Shown: one piece after another, positions 9,539 through 21,725 of the stretch
Numbering within the stretch: position 1 is the stretch's first letter
How the letters are laid out: each line of letters begins with the position of its first letter
DNA from: Adiantum capillus-veneris
Lineage: Eukaryota > Streptophyta > Polypodiopsida > Polypodiales > Pteridaceae
DNA: 64,000 nucleotides
Assembly (NCBI GenBank): GCA_014529385.2
Contig: CM043947.1
Location: 125,805,891 to 125,869,890, forward strand
Direction of reading: 5' to 3'
Program-made: the position numbers and the translations under genes
Notes under the pieces: generated by a model
The model's database searches: none
The model's input: only the letters and a program-made list of their open reading frames with translations
What the model was told of the DNA's origin: nothing

Positions 9539-11230
9539 ATGCCATACACTAAGCTTGAATGGCACTCTGTGCTTCTTTGTGGTGCAATTTCAATTGTAGG
9601 AAAGGTAGAGAAGGAAGGCGTGTGTGTTGAGAAGGAGTGTGTTTTGCTTCTGTGTATTATTTTGTTAATAAGAAATTGAAAGGTACTGTGTTTTCTTTGT
9701 TAATAAGGTTTTGAAAGGTACCGTGTTTTCTGTGTGATAAGGTGTTAGTATTAAGGTTGTAGATCCATAATGTTAGTTTTGTGTAAAGTACAGTAAGTAG
9801 TTCTGTTAGCTAGTGAGTTGCTATAGAAGTGTGTTAGTGTGTAATAGTAGTTGTATTAGTTGTAAGTAGGTAGGTTAGGTGTGTGTGTGCTCGCGCGCAC
9901 AACGCAACTGCAACGAATTTATCCCACAAATTTTTTAAAAATTTTTAATTTTAAAGGTAGGACCAAGATCGGGAATATCTCTCAGACCCAAGCCCAGACC
10001 CAAGCCCAAGCTCACGCTCAGGCTGAGGCCTCAGTCGCCCTTTAAAATTACGTATTTTAGCCTTGCACGTAGCTAAAAATCGACCTTTTTGAGGACCAGC
10101 AGAGCTTCAGGTGACCGAATGTTGTGCTTAACTATAAAGCACACCGAGACCCTCTGAGTGATACACTCGTTTCAAGCTATCACACACTTTAATAAAAAAA
10201 CCGATCATTAAAAAAAATTAAAAAAACATCAAAAGAACGAGTGAAAATGGATGCCTAAAAAAATAAGCGGTTAACCTTCAAGGTTATTCGCCGACACTTG
10301 TAGGGTGCCAAAAGCACATGCATCTGCACTCTGGTTTTGTGCTAGAGGTCGAGCAACTAGAGAGCGTTTCGACTTACGCGAGTTCTCAATATCCACCTAC
10401 CTTAGGTTCTGGGCCCTCGGCGGGGACCCAAGGTAGTACAAACCAAGACCCAAACATAGCGGCTAGTGACTCTTCCTCTGACTACGACGTCATGGAGGGT
10501 TACCCAATGCCTAATCCTAACAGCTGAAGCCAAGACATGCATGCCATGGGTCCACGGTCCGGGCCGAGCATGCTTAGCCACTTGAAGGAAACCTTTAGTA
10601 GAGCCACTCGCTCCGAACATGGAGCTAATGATGTAAATGGGGGGGTGGGGAAGTAAATTCTCCATTCATGACCAACATAGACCCTATGCCCTTAGAGAAT
10701 GTGCACATGAATACTCCATTCACCACACCCCCTAACTCTTTAGAGCTATTCGCCTCCGAGGTTATATTATCTGATGGTAGAAGCCTTGCCGAAGTGCAAG
10801 AGGTTGAGCGATATATCATCGCGGCTAGCGAAAAGGAAATTGAGAGCTTACGCAAGGTGGAGCAACGAAGAGAGTTAAAAGTGAAAGCCCCTATCTCAAT
10901 ATCTTTGTTATGAGAGCAATCGAGTGCTCCTGAATTAGCGACCACTAAGGTTCAACCCATAGAGAGCCACATTGCATCTAGCTCAAAGGACACTCCTAGC
11001 ACCTCAAGCTTAGATGGAGCGTTCTTGAATGAGAACTACGGGGCTTTCCTACGGCTAGAGCCAATGTTTTTTTGGTGGTGAAAGACCCTCTCTTCTATTT
11101 CTTGCAATTAATGATATTCGAACCACGGGTACAGGAGTTTGAGTGCTTTTCTGAAGGGTTAAGAGGAGTAGCAACGAAGGCTTGAAGTGCCAAAGTACAC
11201 TTAAAAATTTTACACCTAAAATTTGTTAGA
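9539..11230 (+). other. Leader and decayed N-terminal gag region of the Asp-primed element
   Basis: No intact gene is seen. Short open frames at 10318-10527 and 10668-10913 have acidic, Ser/Pro-rich composition and could be remains of the N-terminal part of gag, with stops and shifts between them. Around 9640-9880 there are GTGTT-rich simple repeats. This stretch separates the PBS from the better preserved gag. Confidence 0.4.
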
Positions 11231-12700
11231 ATGGTTGACAATAGTAAAGTGAGTGAAATTAATGCTGATAGCTTTGATTTTGCTAATGAACAGGCTACTG
11301 ATGATGCCCCTATGCTTGTTGATTACCTTATTTCTAGACTTCAACAAGCCATGTGCAATCCATCCCTCCAAGGTGAAGTGCAACGGCAGCTATGTACTCA
11401 TGGGATTCTCCAAACTCCCCACCACGACGAGAGAGTACCTAAGAAGCCTCCTCGTGAGACTTCCAAAAGAGGCCTCTCTCTGATAACGGAATAAGAAGAG
11501 GATCCATACAAAGGGCTTAAAAATCTATTACTTGCTCCTTCCCAAAGGAGAACTCAAGTTTCAACGGTAGAGCACCCACCAAAAGAACAAGAAAGAAGTG
11601 ATTCTCCTGCCATCTTGGCAGAGATGGCTCCATGAAGACGGCGGGCAAGAAGATCATCGCATACTTCTCCACACCATAATTCAAAGAGGGACAAGAGAAA
11701 ACAAGAGAAGAAAAAGGCGAGAAAGAGGTCACCCTCTTCTTCATCCTCTTCCTCTTCTGAAGAAAGTGATGGTCCATACAAGGAGGAACAAGGGAAGGAA
11801 AAGGCGAGAAAGAGGTCACCCTCTTCTCCATCCTCCTCATATTCTTCCTCTTCTGAAGAAAGTGATGGTGCAGCTCTTGAAACACCTAAAAGAAGAATCC
11901 CTAGGAAATCCTATGCCGCATGGAAGAGGTTGTCCAAGCTCAAAAAGTTCAAAGAGGGAGGAAAGAACATCTCTTTCCTTACCTGCGATGGCACCTTTGG
12001 TGCTACAGACAAAGTCTTGGCCTTCATCCAACAATTCGATGCGACATATGGAGATGAGGGCTTCACGGAGTCCTCTAAGCTACACCATGTAGCTATGCAT
12101 TTTCAAAAGTCCACCAGGCACTGGTGGTCTATCCTATGAGCAAATGGTGAAGCTCCATGAACGTGGAAAGCTTTAAAATCTTCCATTATGAAGTAGTTTT
12201 TGGCTACCGATACCAAAGACAAAGTACTCACTAAATGGCGAAGCTTGAAGCTCTCTCCCTACAAATCTATCCACAAATATGTAGACAAGTATTGGGACTT
12301 ACATCTCAAAGCCATTGTCTTTAAAAAGATGCATTTTGGAGAGAAAAAACAACAATTTTGTGCGGGTTTAACTGAGGATATGGCAGAGTATGTCAACTCC
12401 CAAAGGCCATGCACCAAATCAGCAGTCATACATCATACCATGGTGGCTTCACGAATCAATTTCCAACAAGGGGCTAAGAGAAATCCTAAGCCCACAAAAA
12501 ACAAGGATCGTAACGAGCCTAAGGGGAAGAACAATATCCAAAAGTCTCCTAAGGTAACTTCAACAACAACAAAGCTAAGGAGAAGTGAGTTTATAAAGGC
12601 AAAAATAAACTCTCTCGTGAAGAGCTAGAGCATTATCGTAAAGATAACCGCTGTTTCAAGTGCAGAGAGTAAGGGCATGCCTAGCGTGCTTGTCCCCACA
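11231..12700 (+). pseudogene. Ty3 gag relic with SR-like duplicated segment
   Basis: The region encodes a capsid-type Gag broken by frameshifts and stops. After an N-terminal segment (11231-11494) comes a basic, Ser-rich stretch in which a block with KARKRSPSS and EESDG occurs twice (about 11713-11776 and 11799-11874), a tandem duplication. The capsid core follows at 11930-12628: FLTCDGTF, HFQKSTRHWWS, then KVLTKWRSLKLSP and a C-terminal QQGAKRN stretch. A CX2CX4HX4C knuckle at about 12652-12696 is recognisable but holds two in-frame stops (TAA 12670, TAG 12682), both explainable by C-to-T change. It feeds directly into protease and belongs to the chromodomain element. Confidence 0.75.
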
Positions 12701-12779
12701 AGAATACATGAAATGAGCCACCTAAAGCTACCTTGGTCAAAATCCAAGAAGAGGATGCTCACCATTAAGGATCTCCTCT

Positions 12780-13224
12780 ATGCCATGCTTGGGGAAAGGT
12801 AAGAGAACATGATGCTTTCATTCTCTTTGACCCTGGTTCTACTCATAATTTCATATCCACAGAGTTGGCCACCAAGCTAGGCATCCAAGCCTATGAGATG
12901 GGAGATGTCCTACCTGTCAATGGTGCTTTCAAGGGGCAAGAAGCCTCAGTCACTCCCTTAATTGGGAAATTGAGGCTCCATGTCCAAAGCTATGTGGAGA
13001 AGCAGGACTTCTTTATCTATCCGCTCAAGCAGGAGGATGTAATCCTAGGGGCACCATGGTTTGATCGCATGGCTTCCAATGTTAAATTCCCTGAAAGGCA
13101 AATTTGCTTTAGGTTCAGGGAAAAAGATATGTACATAGATGCTAAGGAGTTGGGTAACACCATACCCATTGTACATAAGCAAGGTTTCAATCAGTCAATA
13201 AAGAGCTCTATTTTGTGTACATGA
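12780..13224 (+). pseudogene. Ty3 retropepsin domain
   Basis: The frame shows FDPGSTHNFIS near 12829, where the catalytic Asp-x-Gly is DPG instead of the usual DS/TG. ILGAPWFDRM is the ILG-x-PW motif expected about 90 residues later. This is the polyprotein-processing protease of the element, between gag and RT. The domain itself is largely uninterrupted, but both flanking regions carry stops and shifts, so no functional product is expected. Confidence 0.8.
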
Positions 13225-13229
13225 TTTTT

Positions 13230-14655
13230 GTTAAAGATTCTCAAAATGAACCTAATGCTTTAGCAAAAGAAAATATAAACAATCACAAGGAATTAGAGTT
13301 ATCCAATTTTCTCAAGGGATTTCAAGATGTTTTTATTGACGACATCCCTTGTAAACTACCTCCTAAATGAGGCAATGATGACCATGCAATTGAACTTCTT
13401 CCAGGAATTTCACCGCCTAATAAACCCCCTTATAGAGTTTCTCAAGCTCAACAAGAGGAGATTATGCGGCAAGTTCATGAGTTAGTTGAGAAGGGTATGG
13501 TTAGGCCTAGCTCATCTCCATTTTGTTCACTAGTGTTATTAGTGCAAAAGAGAGACGGCACATATCATATGTGTGTCGACTATTGAAAACTAAATAGGAT
13601 CACTATCAAAAATAGGTTTCTTGTTCCACGGGTAGAAGACCTATTTGATAAGCTACAAGGGTTGACCTAGTTCATTAGGATTGACCTAAAAAATGGCTAC
13701 CATCAAATAAGGATAGTTTTGTCAAGACATTGTCAAGACTGCATTTCATATATGTTTGGTCTTTACGAGTACATTGTCATGCCTTTTGGCTTGACCAATG
13801 CACTAGCCACATTTAACCGCTTGATGGAGAAGTTATTCAAACCTCACCGAACTTTTACTAGAGTGTTCTTTGATGATATAATCATCTACTCTAACTCACT
13901 AGATGAACACAAGCAACACCTCCAGGTAATATTTCAAGTTTTACGAGAGAATAAACTTTATATTAATCGAAAGAAAGTGAGCTTTTCTTATAAGAGATTC
14001 AGTAATTAAGTCACATTATCTGTCAAGATGGCATCCAAATGGATCCATCAAAGCTAGAGGTAATAAAAGGATGGCCTAATTCAAGGAATCTACATGAACT
14101 AAGAAGCTTTATAGGTATGTGTGCCTACTATAGATGCTTCATAGAAAAGTTCTCACAAATCGTGGGACCATTACATGACCTAACAAAGAAAAACGTTAGG
14201 TATATATGGCCCACCAAGGAGAACAATGTTTTCTAAAAGCTTAAAGAAAAGCTTATCTCTCAACCTATGATTACACTTTCGGATCTCCCAAAGCCAATTG
14301 AGGTCCAATGCGATGCCTGTGGTGATTGCCTTGGAGTTGTTTTGCTCCAAGAAGCGCATGCCATAGCCTACAAAAGTCAAAGGCTTGACCCTATTGAGCA
14401 AGCTCTAGGCATATAAGAGAAGGAACTCTTAGCAGTTCTACATGCTCTAGACTTGTGGAAGCACTACTTATTGGGGACTCCTTTCATTCAGCGGATGGAT
14501 CACCAAAGCCCTAAGTACTTCATGACGTAGACCAAGCTCTCCGACAAAAAAATGAGGTGACAAATTTTCTTTTGCAATTTCATTTTCATATTACTCACAT
14601 TGCTGGCAAGCATAATCAAGTAGCCGATGCACTCTCAAGATGGCCGAGAGTGAAT
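13230..14655 (+). pseudogene. Ty3 reverse transcriptase and RNase H relic
   Basis: RT motifs appear in order: the connecting segment with AIELLPG, PPYRVSQ and VRPSSSPF, then VDY, PFGLTNA and the active site FFDDIIIYS near 13866-13885. RNase H follows with CDAC (near 14310), EKELLAVLHAL, MDHQS and NQVADALSRW (near 14620), so its acidic residues survive. Stops include TGA at 13368 and 13584, each standing where Arg CGA is usual (PPK[R]G and VDY[R]KLN). Further stops occur near 13670 and 14415. Several frameshifts break the frame. The domain style (ADALSRW ending RNase H) fits chromoviruses. Confidence 0.85.
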
Positions 14656-16600
14656 GAGGTTTCCATAGCATCTCACAATGATCTGTCTTTTATGATATAT
14701 GAGTACGCTATTGATCCCAATTTTAGAGATGTGATTTCAGCCCTTACACTAGGGAAGAAAGAAGAACCATTTACCCTACAAGATGGCTATCTTCTCTATG
14801 GCAATAGACTATGCGTTACTAACTCACTACGTGAGAAAGTAATGTATGAATCTCATGCTCCTCCTGATACGGGGCATAGAGGGATTCAGTCTACCCTAAA
14901 AGGGATAGAAACATATTTCTATTGGCCTACCATGAAAGCAAACATACAAGAGTATGTTTCAAAATGTGTGGTATGACAATAGACGAAGTTTGATAGAGGG
15001 AAGCAACCTGGATTGCTTCAACCTTTGCCAATCCCTAATTCACCGTGGGAAATCATATCCATGGATTTTATCTTTGGATTGCCCAAGTCTATCCATGTGA
15101 ATACAAGAATATGGACAATAGTAGACAGGTTTAGCAAACAAGCACATTTCATACCTGTCAAAAATACTATCAAATCCCATCAAATGGCAACCCTCTTTAT
15201 ATCACAAATCTTCCAGTACCATGGATTGCCAATGTCCATAGTTTCAGATAGAGATCCTAGAATGACTAGTAATTTCTGGAAGGGTCTCTTTGAGAATTTA
15301 CGGACAAGGCTAAACTTCTCTTTGGCCTATCACCCGCAAACAGATGGCCAAAGTGAAATAGCTAACCTAACACTTCTTAATCTACTAAAATCCTATGTAA
15401 CGGAAGTAGATCAAAGGTCCCAATGAGAGTACTTACCCTTAGTGGAGTATGCTTACAATAACACTGTACATACTTCCATGGGAAAAGCACCTTTTGAGGT
15501 GATACAGGGAAGATCAAAAAGTCACTTGCTACTCAAGATACACGGGAAGATCTTCACTGCAGATGAGTATAGCCGAGACCTACAAGAATCTTTCCAAAAG
15601 ATTAAGGATGCTATCTCTATCTTGTTAGGAAATAAGACGTAGCTAAATAGATAATTGAGTAGATTACTTAATGGAGAGAGACAGATTTACATACACGAGA
15701 TTATAGAGTAGAGAGAGAGTACACACGATATACGTGGTTCACCCAATGTGGGCTACGTCCACGGGAAAGCAGCCACTCAATGGCTTTAGTACTTCAAAAC
15801 AAGAAGTAGTTTACAAAGGGATTATACCCTTAATGGAGCTCCCGCCTTACTTCACTCTCACCACCTCACACTCACCTTGTTGCATCAACTTCACACTATG
15901 AAATGTGTGTAGAAATGGCCTCCTTTTATAGGCCAAAAGGGCTTCCCTCTCTCATGAGAGGCATCCATGTGTAGCCGCCCTTATGTAGATAAGTCCAAAT
16001 CGGACCCTCCAATCCGCCCATGTGTGGCCGCCCTTGAGAAGACAAGTCCGCTTTTGAATTCAGCCACTGGCCACCGGCGGTTGTTTTCCGACCACTTTTC
16101 GGCCGCCGACCGGCCATAATATTCCGGCGAAAAGGAATATTCCGGTGAGGGGGGGAAAAAGTCTCGGGGGCTTTTTGCCTCGAGGCCCCTAAAGTTACCC
16201 CTGATTTTTGGCCGTGAAAATTTTGGTTTACGGCGAGTGATTTTCCTTCACGCACGATGGCTTCTCCTCATAATGGGTGCCTTACAAATGTGCGCTTTTA
16301 CCACAGAAAATTACAAGGGTAAATCAGGCTCCATACTTAACATATCTCATAGCAAAGGCAAAAGGCTGCTGCTAATAAGCATAGAAGAGCTCAAGCCTTT
16401 AAACAAAATGATTGAGTCTTGCTTAAATTTCCCAAGGCTCAAATAAGGCACACAACGAGCAAGAAGCCTACAGGACACCAAAATTACTATGCTAAGTTAG
16501 CAAAAAGGTACTATGGTCCCTTCCAGATTCTTAGACCAATCAATGAGATGGCTATCAACTCAAGTTGCCCAGTCATTGGCTCATACACAATGCTTTCCAT
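14656..16600 (+). pseudogene. Ty3 integrase relic, split by a solo LTR
   Basis: The N-terminal zinc module (HAPPDTGHRG ... KCVV followed by a stop in place of the last Cys), the catalytic core (SMDF, VSDRDPRM and HPQTDGQSE, giving D, D and E) and VEYAYNNTVH are readable at 14850-15620. The frame is then cut by the solo LTR at 15623-16342 and resumes at about 16349 with NKHRRAQAFK, VLLKFP and RYYGPFQIL, the C-terminal DNA-binding part. In the resumed part a TGA replaces the Trp expected in the usual DWVLL motif. The insertion point and target-site duplication show the integrase was whole before the LTR arrived. Confidence 0.85.
15623..16342 (-). mobile_element. Solo LTR, Copia-like, 720 bp, with 5-bp target-site duplication
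   Basis: The insert starts TGTTAGG and ends CTTAACA (TGTTA terminal inverted repeats) and is flanked by perfect TATCT duplications at 15618-15622 and 16343-16347. A TATA box (CTATAAAAGG on the minus strand, 15922-15931) gives the orientation. A CGTGGACGTAGCC ... GAACCACGTA stretch on the minus strand is a pattern often seen in plant Copia LTRs. Nothing internal is left, so it arose by recombination between two LTRs. Confidence 0.9.
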
Positions 16601-16876
16601 GTGAGCCTACTAAAGCCTTACAAAGAAGATCCACCTCAAGAACCAACTAGAAGACCCATCCGAGATCGAGGACCAAGAAGAGGTGCTGCAGCACGAGTCC
16701 ATTCTTCGACATGAACACAAGGTATTGAAAGGCGGTAATATTATCCGACGGTATCTTATAAAGTTTAAGAACTATCCTTTTGAAGATGCTATCCTTTTGA
16801 AGATGCTAGATGGATGCAAGGCATACAATTAAAGGATAACCTAAACCTTGTCAATGCTTACAATGATTCCCTAGAG
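16600..16876 (+). pseudogene. Integrase tail with chromodomain relic
   Basis: After LLKPYKEDPP and an EEPTRRP hinge, the sequence reads ILRHEHKVL, GGNIIRRYLIKFKNYPFEDA and a terminal AYN-like end, with a small internal duplication (AGATGCTATCCTTTTGA repeated near 16774-16805). This matches the chromodomain that ends integrase in plant chromoviruses and directs integration to particular chromatin. The aromatic and acidic core is only partly intact. The related minus-strand copy near 56200-56460 has the same tail. Confidence 0.7.
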
Positions 16877-17589
16877 TAAGCAAATTTAAATATGTATAAT
16901 TTAACAAAGTTTTTTTCTTATAAGACTCTCTTTTTCTTTATGGTGCACACATGTTAATGGGTATGCATGCTTAGGATCATGTTTATGGAGACAACGTCTC
17001 CTGAAAACCAAGTAGAGCTTTTCACTCTACTATGGAAAATTTATACGGACTAATGTGCAAACATGCTTGCGGAAATTAACGCTCTCAAGCACCAAATGGA
17101 CTTGTCATTCATTCTAGGATGATGTCCTAGGGTAAAATAGGGGTCCTCTACCCGCTAGCAAACGAACTAATGACTAGGCTTTATCGTCAATACCTCATAG
17201 TCAAGGACGACTATAATTTCAAGAGAGAGGTAATGTCATAATAACTAATATCTAATTCTTCTAAATGATTTTCTCATGCTAAACTGATCATTTAATATGG
17301 GGAAGTACTAGGGGAGAAAAAGCTAGAATATTGGTAAGGCTAGTAGACCGGTCTCGGTAGGGACCCAAAGGAGGGAAAATAGGGATCCAAAGACGGACCA
17401 TCTGTAAAAGAGCAATGTGCATCAATGGTCTTTAAAGACCCTAAGGTTATGCCCAATAAAACTTCCAAAAATCTTAGGTTCCAAAATTAAATGAAATGTT
17501 CAATGGTCAAGCCTTAGGGAAATTTGGATGCTTGTGGGAAGACTCAAAAGTCTTCCCACATCCCTATCAAGGAGGGGGCGAGCCATTTT
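16877..17589 (+). other. 3' untranslated region and PPT of the chromodomain element
   Basis: No gene is seen. The stretch at about 17000-17300 is the reverse complement of a diverged copy at about 55600-55880, placing both between pol and the 3' LTR of one family. A purine-rich run AAGGAGGGGGCGAG near 17569-17582 is the likely polypurine tract. Confidence 0.65.
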
Positions 17590-18773
17590 TGTAGGGGATG
17601 AGAGAGAAACACACACACACTCTTCCAAGCTCCCTGTACACAAAGAGCATAGTGGACACATGTCAGGTTCCTAGACCAGTTGCCCCCAAAGTGCATTCAA
17701 ATCCTATTGGATGGCCATAGAGGTGGACCAGTGAGAATTAGGCTAGAGTAAATTTAGTTTAATTCATTTAAAAACACTTGATAAAAGTACCAACAAAAAT
17801 TAAGCTCCCTAGAAGACTATTGGACATCCTACCAAGGGGTCCAATGAGCAGCAGCCCAATGGCTTGCCTGATTCTTATTGGCCAAAAGACTAAGAGGTCC
17901 AATGAGAGTTTAATTGAATTATTTAATTACCCTAAGCTCTCACTAAAGGGGAAAGAGGGACACTTGTCACAAGGCTCTCCATTTGACCTCTTATTTTCTA
18001 TTGGCTAAGCTTGGCATGAACCAATTGGAGGCCAGCAATAGAGAATAGCAAGAGGGGTCAACCAAGAGAGAGAGAGGGGGCTGATTTTTGCAAGGCATTA
18101 TTGTACACACACTCACACAAACTCATGTTTGGAGTAAAGAAGACTATCTCCTTCTCAAGAATTAATGGAAAGCTCATCATCTACTCCAAGCTTGTACAAA
18201 GGGACGCCTACACCAACAACTCTTGGCTTTGTGATGCAAATCCAACCAAGAGCCAAGCTCTAATGCATGCTCATCTCCTCTACCATGCTAATTACTAAGC
18301 TATGCTAAGCTATTAAGATTGATTATGTGAGGAGAAATACTAGATCTACTCTCATACCCCGCTAGCTCTCACCATCTTCGGAGGTGTACGAGGTCTTGGG
18401 TCTGAGACCGTGAGGGAATTGATGTTGTGTTTTCAATGGTGCTTGAAGCTTCCATCTTTATTGCACCAGCAAGTTATTGAAGGAACAGTATTGTATTGTA
18501 AAATGTATCCCTTGATGGGGGAAACCTGTAATACAAAGCCTTTTGAGGGGGGACCGGCTCCATGTAAATACGGTCCTCAACTGTTGTTAATAGATTCATT
18601 TCTCTCTCTTTTTGAAGTATTGTTCATGCCTATCTAGATAGGTGTTATGCATTTGTTTCTCTCTTCATCCAAGCACTCTTGCTATGCTCATTAGGAATCT
18701 ATTCTTAATGAAATTCTCACTATGTCTATGTTATTTCCGCTACACACAAGTTACTAGATCATTAAATATTACA
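17590..18773 (+). mobile_element. LTR-B, plus orientation (3' LTR)
   Basis: It starts TGTAGGGG after the PPT and ends ATATTACA. The same LTR family recurs inverted at 21726-22556, 35873-36960, 57011-57640 and as a fragment at 54915-55118. Shared landmarks include a segment with GCTTGGCTCTTGGTTGG as an inverted near-repeat and a GAGGACC...GGTCC stretch. Because no PBS follows its right end, it is a 3' LTR. Its start is uncertain by about 10 bp. Confidence 0.75.
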
Positions 18774-18849
18774 TCTTCTCTCCGATGTGGGCAAGATCAC
18801 CGATGTCGAGATCCTTGGGAGAGGGTAATACTAGGTAGAGTTTGAGTCT

Positions 18850-19300
18850 GGAGATATGATGTCCAAGGTGATTTCAATGAGCCCACTCGGCATCTGAGCA
18901 GCTCGAGCTTACTTCCGATGTTGGCATCACAATTTTGACCCTATTATAGATGTGCTCGAGGAGGAAGAAGACTTGCCGATTTTGATATGTTTCCCAGGCT
19001 TGAGGCTAGAGTACCTCCCCCTCCCACCACGATTGGTTCCATGTTTGGGACAGTTCTAGAGTCTCCACACACTGCAACTTCAGTTGTGGCCAAGGCCGCA
19101 AGTTTACCTACTTTGTGGGTTCTCGTTCGTGATATGCACTTCCTCCCCAAGGTGGTACTACTGCCTAGGGTGAGTGGCGGATGGATCAGAGAGAGTGTGG
19201 AGTATTCGTGTCTCCCAAACGAGTGTTTCTTTTGCAGACAGATGGGCCATTTGCATTTACTGGTACCACAGGTGTACTTTGTGATGGCTCCTTGGTAACC
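18850..19300 (+). pseudogene. L1-type LINE ORF1 fragment (DUF4283 plus zinc knuckle)
   Basis: A readable frame contains LPILICFPRLE, TTIGSMFGTVLESPHTAT, LWVLVRDMHFLP and VEYSCLPNECFFCRQMGH. That order, a DUF4283-like fold ending in VEY-x-LP-x2-C-x2-C-x4-H, is typical of ORF1 (nucleic-acid-binding protein) in plant L1 elements. The knuckle loses its last Cys where the sequence runs into another element. No reverse transcriptase follows here. A separate L1 RT scrap is at 30650-30860, but nothing shows they come from the same copy. Confidence 0.6.
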
Positions 19301-19377
19301 TCAATCAAGTATAATGGCGTGATCTTCGGTGCATTTGGATTATTTGGACATTGGGCAATCAATTGATCTATGCCACA

Positions 19378-21607
19378 TCAATTACACATGAGTATCGGCA
19401 TTGTAGACGTGCTCACTTGATTGGTTTGCATTAGTGTGGTGTTCTTTTGTAGCCTAATAGGACACTCGGCCACACGATGCGGACCTCCACACTCATAGCA
19501 TTGAAGAGATGGTCTCTTAGTAGTGTAATTGATATTTTGGCCTCTTGCAGCAAGAGTAGCTACTTGATAGACAGGTTTGACTAGTTCCCAATAGTCCTCC
19601 ATGTAGTATTGTGGACTTTCTTCAAGCACATCCATCCCATAGGCAATATTAGGGTATATATCTTCCTCACAGCCTTCCAAAAAAGCAATAGATGACTCAC
19701 AATTCACTTGATTCACAGAAGTGATTCTTGGATGTGGTGGTTGCGGTCCTAGCACTAGAGGTGGTAAGGGTGTTGTTTGAACAACATTTTGGACCCTAGG
19801 GACCATGTGTTGTGCTGTTTGTTCAAGAGGTGGGGCCGGCATCAATGCAGGCACTTGAGGTGTGTCTGTCCATGCTAAGGTTGGTCTATTGGCCATCACG
19901 CACTTAAATACTATGCAATCCTTAGCTTGATGACCATACCTCCCACAAGCATTGCAATTCCCATTGAATTTTACTCTAAAAGTAGGGCATTCACTGGTAC
20001 TATGCGGTCCATAGCATATTGAGCACCATTGTTGCTCCCTTCTTGGATACAGATGATCGTTTTGGGGAGCACGATTGTCTCTAATACTCTCTTGAATAGC
20101 CTTGGTGAGATCTGCTAGGTCATCTCATATATCTTTGGCTCCTTAGCAATAGGCTTTAGGGTCATTGGCTAATGCCCTGATGATTGCGAGCTAATAGATT
20201 TAGGCTCAACAGACACTCTTTCTCCTTGAATCATTAAATTATCCTCCAATTGGATCGCATTGGTGGTGACTACTTCCCAAGTGGTGATACCTCTAATGAC
20301 TAGGCCATTGTAGATATCCTCATGTCGTAATCCTGTAATGAATCCATCAAGCAATTGATTATTATTGAAGCGCTCATTTGGATTACAACGAGAATTCAAA
20401 TGCTTTAAGCGACTAATAAAGTCTCTCAACGACTCTCCTTCCTCTCGTTGGGCTTTCTGGAGTTGAGAGGCTACCCCCCAAAGCACTCCCTCTCGTATGT
20501 ATTCTTTCAAGAATAGTCTCCTAAGAGTAGGGTAAATCGTTTTTTCTTCCACCCTTAGGGTTCTATACCAATCCCCTGCCTTCCCACTTAAGGTTAGGCT
20601 TAAAGCATTACTCTTATGCAGGTCATTGTGTTCTCCTAGAGAATCACATATTTGTTCAAACACTTTGAACATCCCCGTCTCCACTAAATTTTTGTGTGAG
20701 CTTAGCTATTTGTACTTCCTTACTTCTAAGCTCTCTATCAGGCGTGTTACGCATATTCTCAGCAATAGATCGACCAATAGCTTGAGCAAATGTTTCCAAG
20801 TCACCTAAGTAAGGGAGTAGGTATTGGCATTGGGCTTGGCACATAGGAAGCCCTTGGGTTCCACGTTGGGTACGATGTTGTGCCATGTGGTGGCCCAAAT
20901 TTCATATGTGTGGCCCTAGGCATAGCAGACGTCGGATGTGACATGCTAATGCTAGCCGGTATCGTCCCATGGAAATAAGAACTTGGGTGTTGTGGTTGTG
21001 GAGCATAGGTAGTTGAAACAATGGGAGGGGTAGGGACTACATGAGTACGAGGACCCATGGGTGTATATGATTGGTACACACTTGTAGGTACTGTTGCAGG
21101 CATTGAGCTACCATGTAGCGGTGCTTTACTAACAAATGAGGTCCATGGCGTGTTTCTCGGCATGCCCATCATTGGGGTAGGCATGGTAGCTGTGGTGTCA
21201 TCAAGAGAAAGATGAGCTAGACTTGGAAAGGTAAAGCTATCACTTGTCGGCTCAGATTGCACTGAGACCCCTGGCGAAACAACATATGGAGGATCCATCG
21301 GACTTACCAAGGGAGTCTCCATTTACGATAAGGTTGGTTGTTTAGCCTTCCCTATATCCAAGAATCTCATGAGACCCGTTGAAGGCATGTGGATTCCCTT
21401 GTTCTGTCTCTCTAGCTCAATGACTCTATGGATGACCTCACAAACTCTTTGTTGTTGATCCTCCACACTAGTAGCACCCGTCGTGGATTGTAGGATAGCT
21501 AACCAACCCACGTGATAGGTGTGACCTATGTATAGGTTGGTTAGAGTTTCTGTTTGTAGTTCGTACTGGTGATGCCCCATTATCTGCACAAAACAGGAGA
21601 ACTGCAA
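19378..21607 (-). pseudogene. Ty3 gag relic of an LTR-B-flanked element
   Basis: Reading leftward, this begins about 100 bp after the PBS with a 94-codon frame (GHHQYELQTETLTNLY...), continues through a Pro/Ser/Thr-rich 173-codon frame, and then the capsid core at 20169-20684 (NALSLTLSGKAGDWYRTL, FLKEYIREG, ESLRDFISRLKHL). Zinc knuckles follow near 19920-20030 (CSIC...H...C, CNACGRYGHQAKDC) and 19470-19510 (CYECGGPHRVAEC). CX2CX3HX4C spacing, as in two of them, is common in plant Ty3 gags. Stops and frameshifts separate the parts, and pol is absent. The Gag differs from that of the plus-strand chromodomain element despite the shared LTR family. Confidence 0.75.
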
Positions 21608-21710
21608 GGCTGAAAAATTCCTATTCTACTTACTCAATTTCAATTAATAATACTAACCATTTATAGTTAGCTTGAGGACCTCTCTTCTTGAGCAAAAAAA
21701 GAGAAACCAA

Positions 21711-21724
21711 ATGCTCTAATACCA
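21711..21724 (-). other. tRNA-Met-type primer binding site
   Basis: The minus strand reads TGGTATTAGAGCAT one base after the LTR end, close to the initiator-Met site TGGTATCAGAGC common in plant elements. Confidence 0.8.
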
Positions 21725-21725
21725 A

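Noticed and set aside
15623-16286. Solo LTR ending at CCTTACA (16286)
   Set aside because: That end gives no target-site duplication, whereas the end at 16342 gives a perfect TATCT duplication and better inverted termini.
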